DNA from: Marasmius tenuissimus
Lineage: Eukaryota > Basidiomycota > Agaricomycetes > Agaricales > Marasmiaceae
Assembly: GCA_029532415.1 (NCBI GenBank)
Contig: JAQOTA010000053.1
Span: 3,968,001 to 4,032,000, forward strand
Length of the DNA stretch: 64,000 nt
Direction: 5' to 3'
Shown: positions 10,956 through 22,123 of the stretch, in pieces
Layout: the number at the start of each line of letters is the position of its first letter
Numbering within the stretch: the first letter of the stretch is position 1
The notes under the pieces: generated by a model
Told to the model about the DNA's origin: nothing
What the model saw: the letters and a program-made list of their open reading frames with translations, nothing else
Databases searched by the model: none
Made by a program: the position numbers and the translations under genes

Positions 10956-12123
10956 GCAAAGCTCCTGAGTTACTCTTTAGGGTTGATAATGACTCAGAAT
11001 AGGTTTGGACTTAAACGCCGACGCCCTCAATGCTTTAGGCGGGAACGTGCCACTCAATACTGACTTAGTTGAGATACAGAGGTCTTCAAGGGAACGCCCG
11101 TGAACTGCGCAGCTTTTATCCCCCAGCTAAGCCTTTCTCGATATCGGCGGACATATCTTGATCAGGGCCTCAGATACCAACATGATCTCGACATAAACGG
11201 CATGTATGCCCTCGAGGGCGGTCCGGGAAGGGGCACACGTCGAGGAATTATATCTTGGCCCCACGAGAGCTCCTAGTTCTATTACCTAGGCCCCAGGATC
11301 CGGACAGCTTATTGAATCAGAAGAGTATGTACTCAAATGGTGCAAGAGATGGTGTACTGTATCCTCTATTGAAAGGACCCGGTCAACACCATATTATCAT
11401 CTCTCCACGTCGACTCGTGGCAGACACCCGAGCACGAATAGCTCGCGGCTCTCGGGAGCTCACTTTGTTTCAGTTGCGTTAATTTCGCAAAGTTTCTTCT
11501 TTGGTACATTCAACCTGTCCGTGGACTGTGCGGTATGTGCATACAACACCCGGAATTGTTGCCGGGAGTGTTGTGTTGGAGGCACAAGCTCTAACTCCCA
11601 AACAAGCGATCATTAAAACGGTGGCTACGTTCCAAGGCTAGTCCCTTGTCGAGAAATTGCTACATAATGAGCATATATCCAGTTTGGGGGGCGAAAGAGG
11701 CGATAGTATGAACTACACGAGGAAAAACGTCGGCTGGTATTGGTCGAAGGTCATTCGCCTTAATGATGGCACGACGAGCGATGCTTAGGGTCTCTATATC
11801 GAGGTCAAAGGCAGGGGTGAACGCATGCTGCATCCGATCGAACCGTATTGCTGCCGGAAAACAATCAAGAGTCCGGCGAGAAGGAGATATCAACGGTAGT
11901 TTTTGTTGATCTGCACGCCGTTCCGATAGCGGGAGAGAAACAGGGATTAATATCCAGAATCTAGGCCTGTGTACATGCTTGGTAGTAATTCCTAGTGCTA
12001 CATGGTCATAAGACAGAAATAATCCAAAAGTTCATGAGTAGACGTGAGGACATAACCTAAATCGTGAGATAGATACTGAAGAGATTAAATAATACGGAGT
12101 CTTTCACCGTGTTTTGGGTTTGG
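10956..12123. other. Intergenic region
   Basis: About 1.2 kb has no supported gene. The frames at 11255-11482 (plus) and 11660-11893 (minus) lack motifs. The latter (with RRTLDCFPAAIRFDRM) could be a fragment of an exon, but nothing links to it in frame on either side. Confidence 0.4.
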
Positions 12124-14062
12124 TTATACCGACTGTTCAAGCCGTCTGAGTGCTTCAAGAAGGGTGTCGTCTATTGTCGTTGTCCAGGCTACGGCAAATT
12201 GAAGACGAGTGAGCTGTCGGAATCGTAATCCCAAACCAGAGGAAGACCTACCCCATTCCCAGTTCTTCACGAATTTCTTTCCCATACGTTGAAGGAACTC
12301 CCACTGCTGAGCCGGCGGCATGTCATCTATATCCAGTCCGTCCAACTCCATCGAATAAAGCCTCCCATTCATGCGTGTCTTCTCCATCACACGCTGCGCC
12401 ATCGGACGACGAATCTCATCATATATTCGAAGGGCACGTTGAACGTTCTCTCGAGTCGTCCGTGGATGCCCGAGGAGAGCAGCTAGAATGTAGCTATCCT
12501 GTTGTTTTTTGTGTTCATTGGTCAACTTCTTCACCTGAGTTGCATCACAGATGGAAGAGGACGTACTTCTATCGCCTGCCCTGCTCCAGAACCTTGGTGA
12601 GGTGTCATTGCATGTGCCTAGTTAGGGACGATGAGCGAAAATCCTAGCGGCAAGCAAGGACTATGGTCCAACTCACCGCATCACCGAGAAGTGCGGTTCG
12701 TCCCGAGACAAACGAGCGCAAGGGTCTAACGGTATGAACAGCCCACTGGAGGGGCTTTTCAACACACTAGATGAAAGTTGAGTTTCACAACCGGGCAAGG
12801 CGGAAATTGTGGGGGAAGAACTGACGTCTAGCATCGCTTGTACTTCGGGCTCCCAATGCGAGAAATACCCAGCGAACTGGCACTTGTCTGCGACTGATAC
12901 CCAAGGTCCATTGAACTTAGTATCTTCCAGATCGTGGCGGCACGTAAATGCCACGAAGTTAACCATTTTTCCTTGAGATATCGGGTAAGCGATAACATAC
13001 TAAGGAGAAAAACGTCAAGACACAGTCGTTAAACATGATGTGGCACTTACACCTTGTTTCCCAAGGTACTACCGCACGGGACCAAGTCAGCTAATGCGAA
13101 GAAGCGCAGCCGATATTGCTCGCATACCTGGACGGGGGTGGTGATCGCTCGATGCGAAGGGTATCGGGCTTGGAGGCGGTCGGCGGGGATCAAGGCACGG
13201 TAAGCATTGGTCCCACTCCAGACAGGGTCAACGCCTTGCAACAGCTCTGCAGCCTCTTTGTACCGCCCTTCAGATTGGGCCCACCGCGACTTTTCGGACA
13301 ATGCGCATCTGCGGACAGCAGACTTCAGCCCATCGGCACCCAATAGAACGTCGCAATAAGCGACGGTTCCATCCTCGAAAACCAGCTCGATGGGACCCGA
13401 AAGCCGCTGAGAATAGGAGCGAAGCCGTTTAGAACAATGTGTCCTGCACGACCTGGGAAGATGTTGAATGAGGGTTTGCTGGTAATCGGCTCGATGAAGC
13501 AAAACAAGCGAGCCTTGCAGGGTAGACATGAATTTAGTCGGAGCTCGGTTTTATCATTCACAGAAAAAACCTACCAGAAGTAACCAGCTGGAAGAAGTCC
13601 GGGCCGTCGTGTGGCTGATCACCCTTCCGGTACCGGAAGCTTTTAACTATTTGTACGATTCAATATGTCACCGATGGGGATGCGTCAAGACGAAAGTTTC
13701 TTTACTCACCAGGTCCCTCGGTGACACCCAGCTCAGTGAGGCGTAAGAGGTCCTGTTCGAGACCTAAAGCCCGTATAATCTTCCACGGGCCTACAGAGAA
13801 GATGAGCTTCACACGGTAAGATAGAGTTGGAAGAACAAACGTGGAAATAATCCTATACCAGCTCCAACCTCAGCAAGTTTGCTGGCGCTTTCGTAGATGT
13901 CGATTTCCAGGTCTGGATATTTAGACAGTGCTAATGCGCACGTCAATCCCCCGATACCTGCTCCACTGAAGGAGAAGTAAGTGGATGAGTTACGCTCCTC
14001 TTCTACGCCAGTGAAGGACTACCTTACCAAATGGCAACTTTGAGTCTGATATTTGCGCCCAT
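12124..14062 (-). CDS. FAD-dependent aromatic monooxygenase (salicylate hydroxylase-like), 11 exons
   Basis: Exons 14062-14028, 13965-13859, 13790-13710, 13646-13575, 13513-13128, 13068-13051, 12999-12826, 12766-12677, 12617-12567, 12498-12252 and 12188-12124 join in frame to 441 residues. The introns are 51-68 bp. The N-terminal Rossmann dinucleotide site is VAICGAGIGG (residues 9-18). The middle has the DG motif region (VLLGADGLKSAVR). The second FAD site is GDAAHAMTPHQGSGAGQAIE (starting at residue 319), typical of group A flavin monooxygenases that use NAD(P)H and O2 to hydroxylate or decarboxylate aromatic acids. The C-terminus (NWEWAWTTTIDDTLLEALRR) matches the usual end of fungal salicylate hydroxylase-like proteins. 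Exon 6 is an 18-nt microexon (YLGKQG). No signal peptide is seen, so it is probably cytosolic. The true substrate cannot be read from sequence; degradation of lignin-derived aromatics is a reasonable guess only. Confidence 0.92.
13051..13068 (-). other. 18-nt microexon of the FAD monooxygenase gene
   Basis: TACCTTGGGAAACAAGGT is flanked by GCGGTAG (acceptor) and GTAAGT (strong donor). It supplies YLGKQG and restores the family-typical link between TTPVQ and YVIAYPISQGK. Skipping it would remove six residues without shifting the frame. Confidence 0.7.
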
Positions 14063-17000
14063 TGATACTTCGAGAGGTGTAGATGTAGAAACCGACAATC
14101 TTCCTGACGGACGAGAAGATAAAGGCCTCCATTTATTGGCCCCCGGTACTTAGTTGACACGATTTCACCGGACTGACTTTGCAACCTGGTCGAATAGTTG
14201 GGAAGCACTCGTGCTTACTCAAGAAGGGAGGAACAGACACGAGACGGACGCGCGGCCACAATTGTCCCACGATCCAGTCGCGCTCAGTTTGTCCGTGAAC
14301 TTCTGACATTCTGCCTATAAGTATCCCTTGATGTGATTTTCGGTAACATATTGGATCAAAACGCGAGCCGCTTACAGATTGGCCAGGAATATATACATGC
14401 CCCCAAGACTCGAGAAACTAAATCCCCTTCCTGTAATTTTGACTACGGAGACAGTGGACACTACACAGGGCGCAATCACAACAAACCCGCGAGGTATTCA
14501 TATCGTGTTCATATCGTCTCGAACTCGAGTGAGAAAGGTTGCAAGGGGTCCGTACCACGGACGTACCTATAAGCCAAGCCATGAGGCTATTTCCAAGAGA
14601 TCGGACAACCTCCTTGGAGATAATGGGGCTACAGACGGAAACCCGCGAACGTGTTGCAAATCAACAACCCACCCAAGTGCATCTGCAAAGAGCGGGAGAG
14701 ATGCTGAGAGATGGCGGCTTCGGGTGGTTTCTACAGCCACTCCTGACTACTCCCGTACAAGATTGCCTCAGGTCCGGTCGAGATCATCGTTGAAGCTGCG
14801 CGTGCCATTGGATCGTCTAACGAGGTAAGGGTCGATGCGGGTAGCACATGACGTATTTAGAGATTTCAACTTGTTGAACGACGAAGCCAAGTTCCGACAT
14901 ATTTGGGCGCAAACATTGGTCCTGATCTTCGCCCGGGTGTGATACTGGATATGAGCATAAACGGTCGGAGAACTAATGGATACCTCAGCCCTCCTTCATT
15001 AAATTCATCTAATCGCAGAGAGCACTAGGCTGTGGGTTCAATACGTGCAAATCTATGTTTCCCGTAGCCTCCGTCTTGTGACTGAGTGAGATTTCTACAC
15101 GGATAGATGGCGCCGTGACGATAGGCTTTGATTCTTGCGGAATGGCGATTGGGAAGCTGCTTGTGAAACAATACTGCATCAGCTTCGGAGATCAGACACT
15201 GTTGTATGGTTTGCTCACGAACAAATCGGTGCCCCCTAGTGAAGTCGCACTGTTGACCAAGGATGGATTAGTGGCTCTAGAGTCCACGCCACCGACCTCC
15301 AGTCGAGAGCCCCCGTTCAACAATCGCGACAAATTGTCAGAGGCCACCCGGGAGCTTTACTATGGTCCTTTTTCCAGAACCCGCCAGTTGTTGCGCTCGC
15401 GCGATATGTGCGGAAGTCCAGAACATGGCTACCAAGGCGATACAAAGTACCCTTGACTGGGCTTGAACCAACGTCTCCGGCATGATTCAAAGACATGGTC
15501 CAGGCCTTTACGGCCGCCCAAGGGGTCAACAAATCGGTACGAAGTTCGAAAGGCACGGATTGAGCTTTTGTCGGCACCGTTTCCTGCGCGCAGTGTTCCG
15601 ACAGTGTTCCATCGTTCGATAGGGATGTCCCGGAACGTTTGAGCACCAGTGAGTTTCCTTTCCGAAGACGATCCAGATGTTTTCGTTCTCGTTTATGCCA
15701 TCACTGTTCGTCTGTTCGATTCAGGGCTCCTCTACACCTGGTTACAGTAAGATTGCCAGGGTTATATTGTTCTGTGGCCACAGACGTTTGAGGCGTTAGA
15801 CACCTCTCGAACACGCTGGCGACCATTGTATGGAATAGTCTTGGTAACGAACGCTGTCAAGACGGAGAGGAAGAATGGTGTCGACCGCCGAAAGGAAGCT
15901 ATTCTTCAACTAGTTGAATGATCTCCTTTTACTGAGAATGAGTAATTCTCAGGTCGTAATAAACCCGCGAAGGGACCTGAAGACACTTGTAGGCGCACCT
16001 AGGCCCCTCCACGAGTAACGAGCCTGCATAAGTACCCCGATACAATCCGAAGATACGACATCGAGCATCCCATCCCCGTCATAATTTGTTGGCGCGCCAG
16101 CCATTTATTCAAAAAGAAAGTTCCTCGAGAAAGCGTTGGGTGTGATGAGAGTCATAAAAGGATGCGTGAAAGAGAGACCTTTTGGTTGAGTTTCGTTGAA
16201 GTTGAGGTGGAGAAGTTCGAGCGCGCCCGGCGCCGGTTTCGACGATTCAACAAAACAATTACGTAACGTCCTACCTTAGATTCTCACCTTAACTGAAACC
16301 TCTGGGCGGCCCACTCACAAGGTCGCCCTCCAAGCTGCAAGCTTCAAGCTTCAAGTCCTATCCCTCATTACTCCTCTTATTACTCCTCTCGTGACCTTAT
16401 AAAGAGCGAGCCAATGTTATAGCAGAAAGTTTCGCTTAATACCCCTGTAAATCGGAGGGATGCAGTATCCCAACTACAAACGGTACCTTACTCCATCCAA
16501 GTACTCGTCAATTATAGGTCGCGTCGTCGGAGGGACTTTTGCATGGCGATTGAAACTCACCTATACAAGTTCGGTCCACCAACAAATCGTCAATGCTACA
16601 TGGACAGGAGCGAGCTGTCCAAGAGCAGTCCTAGCTCGCTACGTTCGAGGGTTCCGACGTTCATACCGTGCCATACGGGATCCTAGGTCTACAACCGACC
16701 TACCTGATCATGGCAAGCAGACTGTATGTGCTTGTCATTGTCACAGGTAGGGGGTCTCACGGGATCCCGGTTCGAATAATACGTGCAGTCGTTTAAAGGT
16801 ATTCCCAAATCGCTCTCCTGGACGCCACAAGCTGCCAACGCCCTCGATCGTGAGGATATGTATGCAGTTGACCATCTAGGGCTGAACATCGACTTCAGCA
16901 TTCATGACCAACTTGTGTCCTTCGACTATCGGAGCCACTATTGTTCCGCCCCGTCGCTGTTTTTCGCCTGAACTATGGGCCCTAGGACAGCGCTATCCTC

Positions 17001-18211
17001 GCGGCCGAGCACCTTGATCGCTTTATCTGTTGTGTGCACACGGCGGGAACACCGATTCGAATACTTCTTCGACTCGCTTTTCAGACGTTGTTTAGCCGTC
17101 CGATCCTTCCGCTGGACTGTAGCGGGTGACCAACTGAGGCTACTTGCAGTCACGACTCACTTTAAGGCATACTCAGTAGGCGAGAGAGGGCTAGAAGTGC
17201 GAAGGACAGCCCCTTCGGTTCTGGTAGTGACATTGAGATGACGAATGGGTCTTTGGAGCTCGTTCCATATGTCTAGCCGGTACAAGGATTCCCCGCAGAA
17301 GCGGAAGATCACAGTTGAACTGGGAAGGTCTCTTGTCGAACTCTCCATAGAACTCCTTTGCTGGTTCTAGCCTTTGGAGTTTGGAACAATTGTAGGAGTT
17401 TCTGAAGGGACGTCTCAGTACTGAGTGCTAGACGGACAGAGGATGGAGTTTCAGGGCAAGGTCGCGCCAAGTTAAACCTCTTGAACGAAGGCGCCCAGAG
17501 AAGTGGGCACTGGGTTGTGATGGGCCGTAGTGATTGTAGACATCATTCCGGGCTCTCCACGGCAGATGATAGATCGTCGACCCCCCCCATTCTCGAGAGT
17601 GAACTGAACCAACTTGAACGACTTCCCTCCAGGCCATATGTACCGCCCCATACACACAAATCCTTCACACCAACACCTGCTTCAGGCCTTCTCTTCACCC
17701 AGATCACCCACACCGTCTATTCAATGCCCGGTCTCGAAACTTTCAGCCTCGCAGAGTACTCCGGTAAAACAAGTAACACATCCATTCGACTAGGTAATAC
17801 ATTCGACACTGTTTGCGCTCTGTTACGACATTCGAATTAGAAGGATAAATACTAGGGGGAAAACAACAGCGAGAATGACCACAGACAACCACAACCAAAA
17901 CCAAAGAATAGTCGGTGCAGAGAACCTAATGGGAGCAGAACGCGTAGAAAGGTAGAAGCTGAAGGAAAGTATTTGCAGATCACTTACATACAACAAGAAC
18001 AACAGCAGAGAAACAGCAACTTCACACAGATATCATACAGAAATGAGGCTGGAGAAAACGTACAACCCGTGAGCTTCATGTCCGTCCAAAAAAAGAATTC
18101 GTGTAGTTGAGAATGGATAGAGGACAAAGGTCCTGGGTGGGGCGAAGTTGAGGTATTCCTGTGATCAGGGATGTTCGCTTGACCGTCATGAAGGACAACC
18201 ACGTCCCGTAT
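14063..18211. other. Long gene-poor region with possible relics
   Basis: About 4.1 kb lies between the FAD monooxygenase start and the stop of a C2H2 gene. Frames such as 14379-14828, 15115-15456, 16460-16750, 17481-17840 (plus) and 15317-15646 (minus) are short, overlap and have no domain. The sequence has small local repeats (GCAAGCTTCAAGCTTCAAG near 16337, ATTACTCCTCTTATTACTCC near 16368). A tRNA-like minus-strand sequence lies at 15449-15526 and is described separately. I see no intact transposon. Confidence 0.45.
15449..15526 (-). ncRNA. tRNA-like sequence, probably a degenerate tRNA relic
   Basis: On the minus strand the sequence has a near-complementary pair of ends (ACCCCTT... and ...CAAGGGT, with one extra C), a short GGCC-GTAAA-GGCC hairpin where a D arm would be, a loop CTTTGAA inside a CATG/CATG stem where an anticodon arm would be, a GGAGACG variable-arm-like element, and GGTTCAAGCC, which matches the B-box/T-loop pattern. 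The D loop lacks the usual GG and the T stem pairs poorly, so a working tRNA is unlikely. A decayed class II (Leu/Ser-type) tRNA or a tRNA-derived repeat would explain it, and chance resemblance is possible. Confidence 0.25.
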
Positions 18212-19996
18212 TCAATCCATGTCCATTTCCATTTCCCAGTCCTCCTCCTCCTCCTTCATTGGCTTCATGCCCGTCTTCACACCCGTATCATACTCGTATG
18301 GATATCTCATCTTTCCTGCTATGCCACCATCCACGTCCACAACATCCACGTCCACGTCATCGTCTTCTTCCTCTTGATCTTCGACCTCCTCTTCGTCTTC
18401 CAATTCGCTTGACCCTGATCTACAGCCACTACCTGACCCGGAAGCAGAGGACGAACTGCCGCTTCGTAAACTGGAACGAGGTAACGATATTGAAGCACTC
18501 GCTGCCGCCGCCGCACCCGAAGACCGTGTATTATACGGACTCGAAGATCGCTCTCCCCACGACTTCCCTCTACTCACTGAGTTCCCTGAGGCACTTCCAG
18601 CACGTCCATACCCGTAACCATAACCATAAACCTCGGTTCCGTTGGGTACCGGGATCGGTGTAGATCCCTTCACGGTGACGTTAGTCGTCTGTTCACCACT
18701 GGCTGCGTTCCCGTTTGCGACAACCAACCCCGGTCTCACTTTGACTGCGTCGGCCGTCGAGATTGCATAGTCATGCAACCTAGGACCTGTGCTCGTGGCC
18801 CTTGTGGATGATGTGAGAGCAGGAACTGAACAACTGCCCTCTGGTAATGGTAACGCTCCACCGCTGAGGAAGCTTGGCCAAAGGCTACGATCTTCTGGAA
18901 GAGACGTTCCTGTGGCAGAATCTGACGAGAAGTGGGAAAGGATGGCGGCTGCTTCGAGGAGCTGAACCTGTTGGTGTTTGCTCAGCACGTATTTGGAGGA
19001 TTCGCGCCAATGAGTAGTATGTTCCCAGCGATGCTTGATGAGACAAGAGGGGTGACGATAAACCTAGATGGAATGTCAAGCCTCGGAATTTCCTCATAAG
19101 CGTAAAGGGCAGCGTACCTTGTTGCACATCTCACAACGATGATCCATTCCTCTCTTCTTCCCATTCTTAGCTATGGGAACAGGCTTGACTATTGTCCCTG
19201 CCGGAGCACTACCAACGACCGCCCCAGGTAGGATGGTTTTGTAGGTATCCACAGATGCGGGAAGACCGTTCCCGAGAGGACCTGGAATGGAGCTTGACAC
19301 TGAGCCTACAGAACCAGGCAATCCGTCAGGGGCTTGTCCAGATATGTTCACGGGTGAGCTGGTGCCCATGGCGGAAGTGAACGACGTCGAAAGGGGAACA
19401 TTTGTATGGGGTGGCGAGTTCAGAGACAGTCCAGAGAGAGAAAGTGAGGCAGGCCTAAACGAGGAGAAGATTGGCAGGTCAGATAAATAAACCGATACAT
19501 AAACCGATACATAAATGAAATCAAATGGGGCAAGATCGGCTCAAGGCAAGGGGCCAGCAAAAAAAATTGGCTTCACGACAACGGCCGGACAATGTTCGTG
19601 AGCAGAGCGAGCAAGAGACGATTGAGCCGTTGGAAAGGTGAAAGGGTATATCAAGGTGAGAAAAAGCACAAAGAAAGAGACTCACGAAGGTCGAGAAGCG
19701 GCATCGCGAGCGTCGCTAAGCCTTCTCTTGGTCTTCCCTGTAGAAGACAACCTTCGATGATGCTTCAAGGCTGACGGATTGCCCACTGAGCCAGCACCAA
19801 TAGACCCTGAAAGGCCCGCAGGAAAACCAGAGGTGCCGCCCAAGCTACCATCACCACCACTACCGTCTGCGAACAACAGCGAATCTGCGGGCTCTTGCTG
19901 CAACTTGGCTGAAGGAACCCTGATGGGAATAGCATTCGAGCTCTTCGACAAGGACAGTAGACTCTGCGCTATCGAGGACTCGAGCCCTTGTTCCAT
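18212..19996 (-). CDS. Single C2H2 zinc-finger regulator with acidic tail
   Basis: Exons 19996-19686, 19454-19118 and 19063-18212 give 499 residues. Intron 1 is unusually long for this window (231 bp) and intron 2 is 54 bp; it splits the finger. The finger is C-x2-C-x12-H-x3-H: CEMCNKVYRHPSCLIKHRWEH, directly followed by the conserved extension HWRESSKYVLSKHQQVQLLE and AAAILSHFSSDSATG. This extended finger is a basidiomycete family of nuclear proteins; the finger implies nucleic-acid binding, and a transcription-factor role is inferred. Upstream is a Ser/Gly/Pro-rich region with a basic patch (HHRRLSSTGKTKRR) that could act as a nuclear localisation signal. Downstream come a Ser-rich low-complexity part, a GYGYGYG stretch and a very acidic C-terminus (EEEVEDQEEEDDD, then Asp-Val repeats) that could be an activation or chromatin-contact region. 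The protein has one finger only, so DNA specificity may depend on partners. Confidence 0.88.
19489..19512. repeat. Two tandem copies of a 12-bp unit
   Basis: The unit AAACCGATACAT occurs at 19489-19500 (first copy with one A/T end variation) and 19501-19512, inside the long first intron of the C2H2 gene. It is too short to be more than a local duplication. Confidence 0.55.
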
Positions 19997-19999
19997 GTT

Positions 20000-21076
20000 G
20001 TGCTAGTGTCGATGCTGAAAGGTGATTCTGCTGTTGAGTCTTCGAAGCGAGTCAGACTGGATAGAACATACGATAGTGGTGGTCGGAAGAGAAGAGATGG
20101 AAGAGAAATTGAGAGAACTGTGTAACGATGAGAATAACGTAGAAGTCAAAGACAGAGACGGGAAATAATTTGCTCAGATGAAGGACATGACAAGGCTGGG
20201 GGACGTTTCACCGCATCACATTCCTCAAAATTCTAAGTATTACACAATCACTACTTGCCTCTTTAGGACAATCGTGGCATCGTGCTCGTGCCGTTCTACC
20301 AGGCTGTTCGACTCTCGGGCTGTCCTCCCATTGCTCATGAGGGCTCACATCCTGTCTATGAAGGTCTCCTAGGCTTCTGAAAGCGAATTCTGAGTTACAT
20401 CTGCAATGCAAGGGGGGACCTTTCTGAACACATAACCGACCACGTTGTCCCCGAAGTCGGAGGCGTATTCAATCAATCACCTCAGCAACTCTTACCGCGC
20501 CGACGAATGATAATACAATTGACGGCGCGAGTCACCCTTTGTTAGTGAAAACTCGGTCATGCGGTTCAGAACTCCCCGACGAGTCCAACCATTCCAGTCC
20601 CCATACAATACTGCTTACAAAAACCATGGGATTCCGATATACAAGTAACGTGTTCTTGTGTGCAAGCCCAGAATGACTGGCATCCGCGGATTCGACTAGA
20701 CATGGCTGGATTTGTTGACTAGTGGGACAAGTGCATATAAGGGTGAGCAGGGGAAAGGGGGGATCGAGGAAGAACAATCGGATGAGTGCCTTGGCCCTTC
20801 GAGCGTTGTAGGGCCCGGGTTCTTCTGGATGGCCCGACCGGCAACTTTGTCCTGGTAATTTGAGTGTACATAGTGACTGAATGATTAGGCACTCGTCGAA
20901 TGTTATAGAGGCAGGACCGAGTCAGACCCAGATATTGGATGCACAGAATAGCCGTCTTCATGCAACGCGAGTGTTGAATACATGATCTCCAATTGTGGGC
21001 CTGACAATTGCAAATCCCGCGGCGCACAACGCGACGCGTTTGTTTGGCCCAACCTGTGTTTATTACCCTCACCGCC
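20000..21076. other. Divergent promoter region between a C2H2 gene and a coiled-coil gene
   Basis: About 1.1 kb separates the start of the minus-strand C2H2 gene (19996) from the plus-strand coiled-coil gene (21077). The open frames at 20208-20411, 20532-20777, 20719-21078 and 20903-21139 have no domain. It should contain both promoters; I did not find a convincing TATA box. Confidence 0.45.
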
Positions 21077-22123
21077 ATGGAAAGTCAACAAGGCAAACTC
21101 ACTGAAGATGCTCTTGTGTGGTTGGACGATATCAAACACACACTCAAGAAGAAGGCAAGTATGCGCTTCTGATAAACGTCAAGGTTCAGTCTGATAACTT
21201 TGCCTGCAGGACGATGAACTGACGCGTCAACAGAAAGGCTTGACGGTCAGTATCTTCTACCTCGGACAGTAATTTCGACCCTAATCTCTTCAAAAGGACC
21301 TAAAGCAGCAATACGAAACTCTTCTTTCGGAGAACCATGCTCTGAAATTCAAACTTGAAGAACTCAACCAAGAATGCACCGCAAAAGACATCAAGCATCG
21401 GAATGACATGCAACTTCTCATCGACAAAGCCAAAAAGAACAATGAAAACTCTCGAGCTCTAATCACGTCGCTTGATCTACGCGCAAGAGAAGCCGAGACG
21501 CGAGCAGAGGATGCTGAGGAGAAAACGAAGAAGTTGTTTGAGGACATGGCTGGGACGATGACTCGCGCACTTTCAGCATTTCCTTCCCTCAGTCAGTTAC
21601 CTACTACGGCTACAAACTCGAGCTCGGGCACACCTGCGTCTGTCTTGCTGCAGAGATCTTTTACTGTTCCACCTGCGAGCCGTAGTCCCAGCCCAACCAA
21701 GCAGAAGAGGCCCTTGAAGGAGAACAGGACCCCAGATCCACAAGGAAAGAGGCATAAGCAGGAGGTGAATGGTACCTCGCTTGTTCTATGCTCGTCGCTT
21801 ACCGACGGCGCATATATGCGTACAGATCAGATCCCCGTATCGACGAGCAACCACAGTCGTCCCGTCCCAGTCCCAGTTTTCCAGCGCCAGCTTTACTCCT
21901 CCATTCCGTCGTACGACTTTCCCGACCTCGCCGGTACCAGACTCGGAGGAAGACTTGGACATTCCACCTGTGGGAGCTCCAATTGATGAAAACAAAGAAA
22001 CGAAATGTGTAAGTGACGCTTCATAAGGGCATACTACGCCACCGTTGGGCATCTTCTGGCTTGTTGATGATACCTCACGAATGGTAGGAACCAGCCTCAA
22101 GCCCCGCTCATCGAGAGGAATAG
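21077..22123 (+). CDS. Coiled-coil protein of unknown function with a GC-AG intron
   Basis: Exons 21077-21154, 21210-21245, 21297-21764, 21826-22008 and 22088-22123 join to 266 residues. The first intron starts GCAAGT after AAGAAG, a textbook GC-AG intron; the others are GT-AG (51-79 bp). Residues 1-150 are helical and heptad-like (KLTEDALVWLDDIKHTLKKK, LSENHALKFKLEELNQE, REAETRAEDAEEKTKKL). The second half is Ser/Pro-rich with a basic stretch (SPSPTKQKRPLKENRTPDPQ, KRHKQE) that looks like a nuclear localisation signal with SP/TP phosphorylation sites, then an acidic piece (DSEEDLDIPPVGAP). The C-terminus is taken at EPASSPAHREE, where a stop follows. A structural nuclear protein, for example in chromosome or spindle organisation, is only a guess. 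Confidence 0.7.

Noticed and set aside
16741..16800. GATCCCGGTTCGAATAA as a tRNA T arm
   Set aside because: The 3' side of the stem (CCGGG) is missing and no acceptor stem or D arm lies at the expected distance.
18148..18663. 171-codon plus-strand frame with many His and Pro
   Set aside because: It is antisense to the acidic and Ser-rich C-terminus of the C2H2 regulator.
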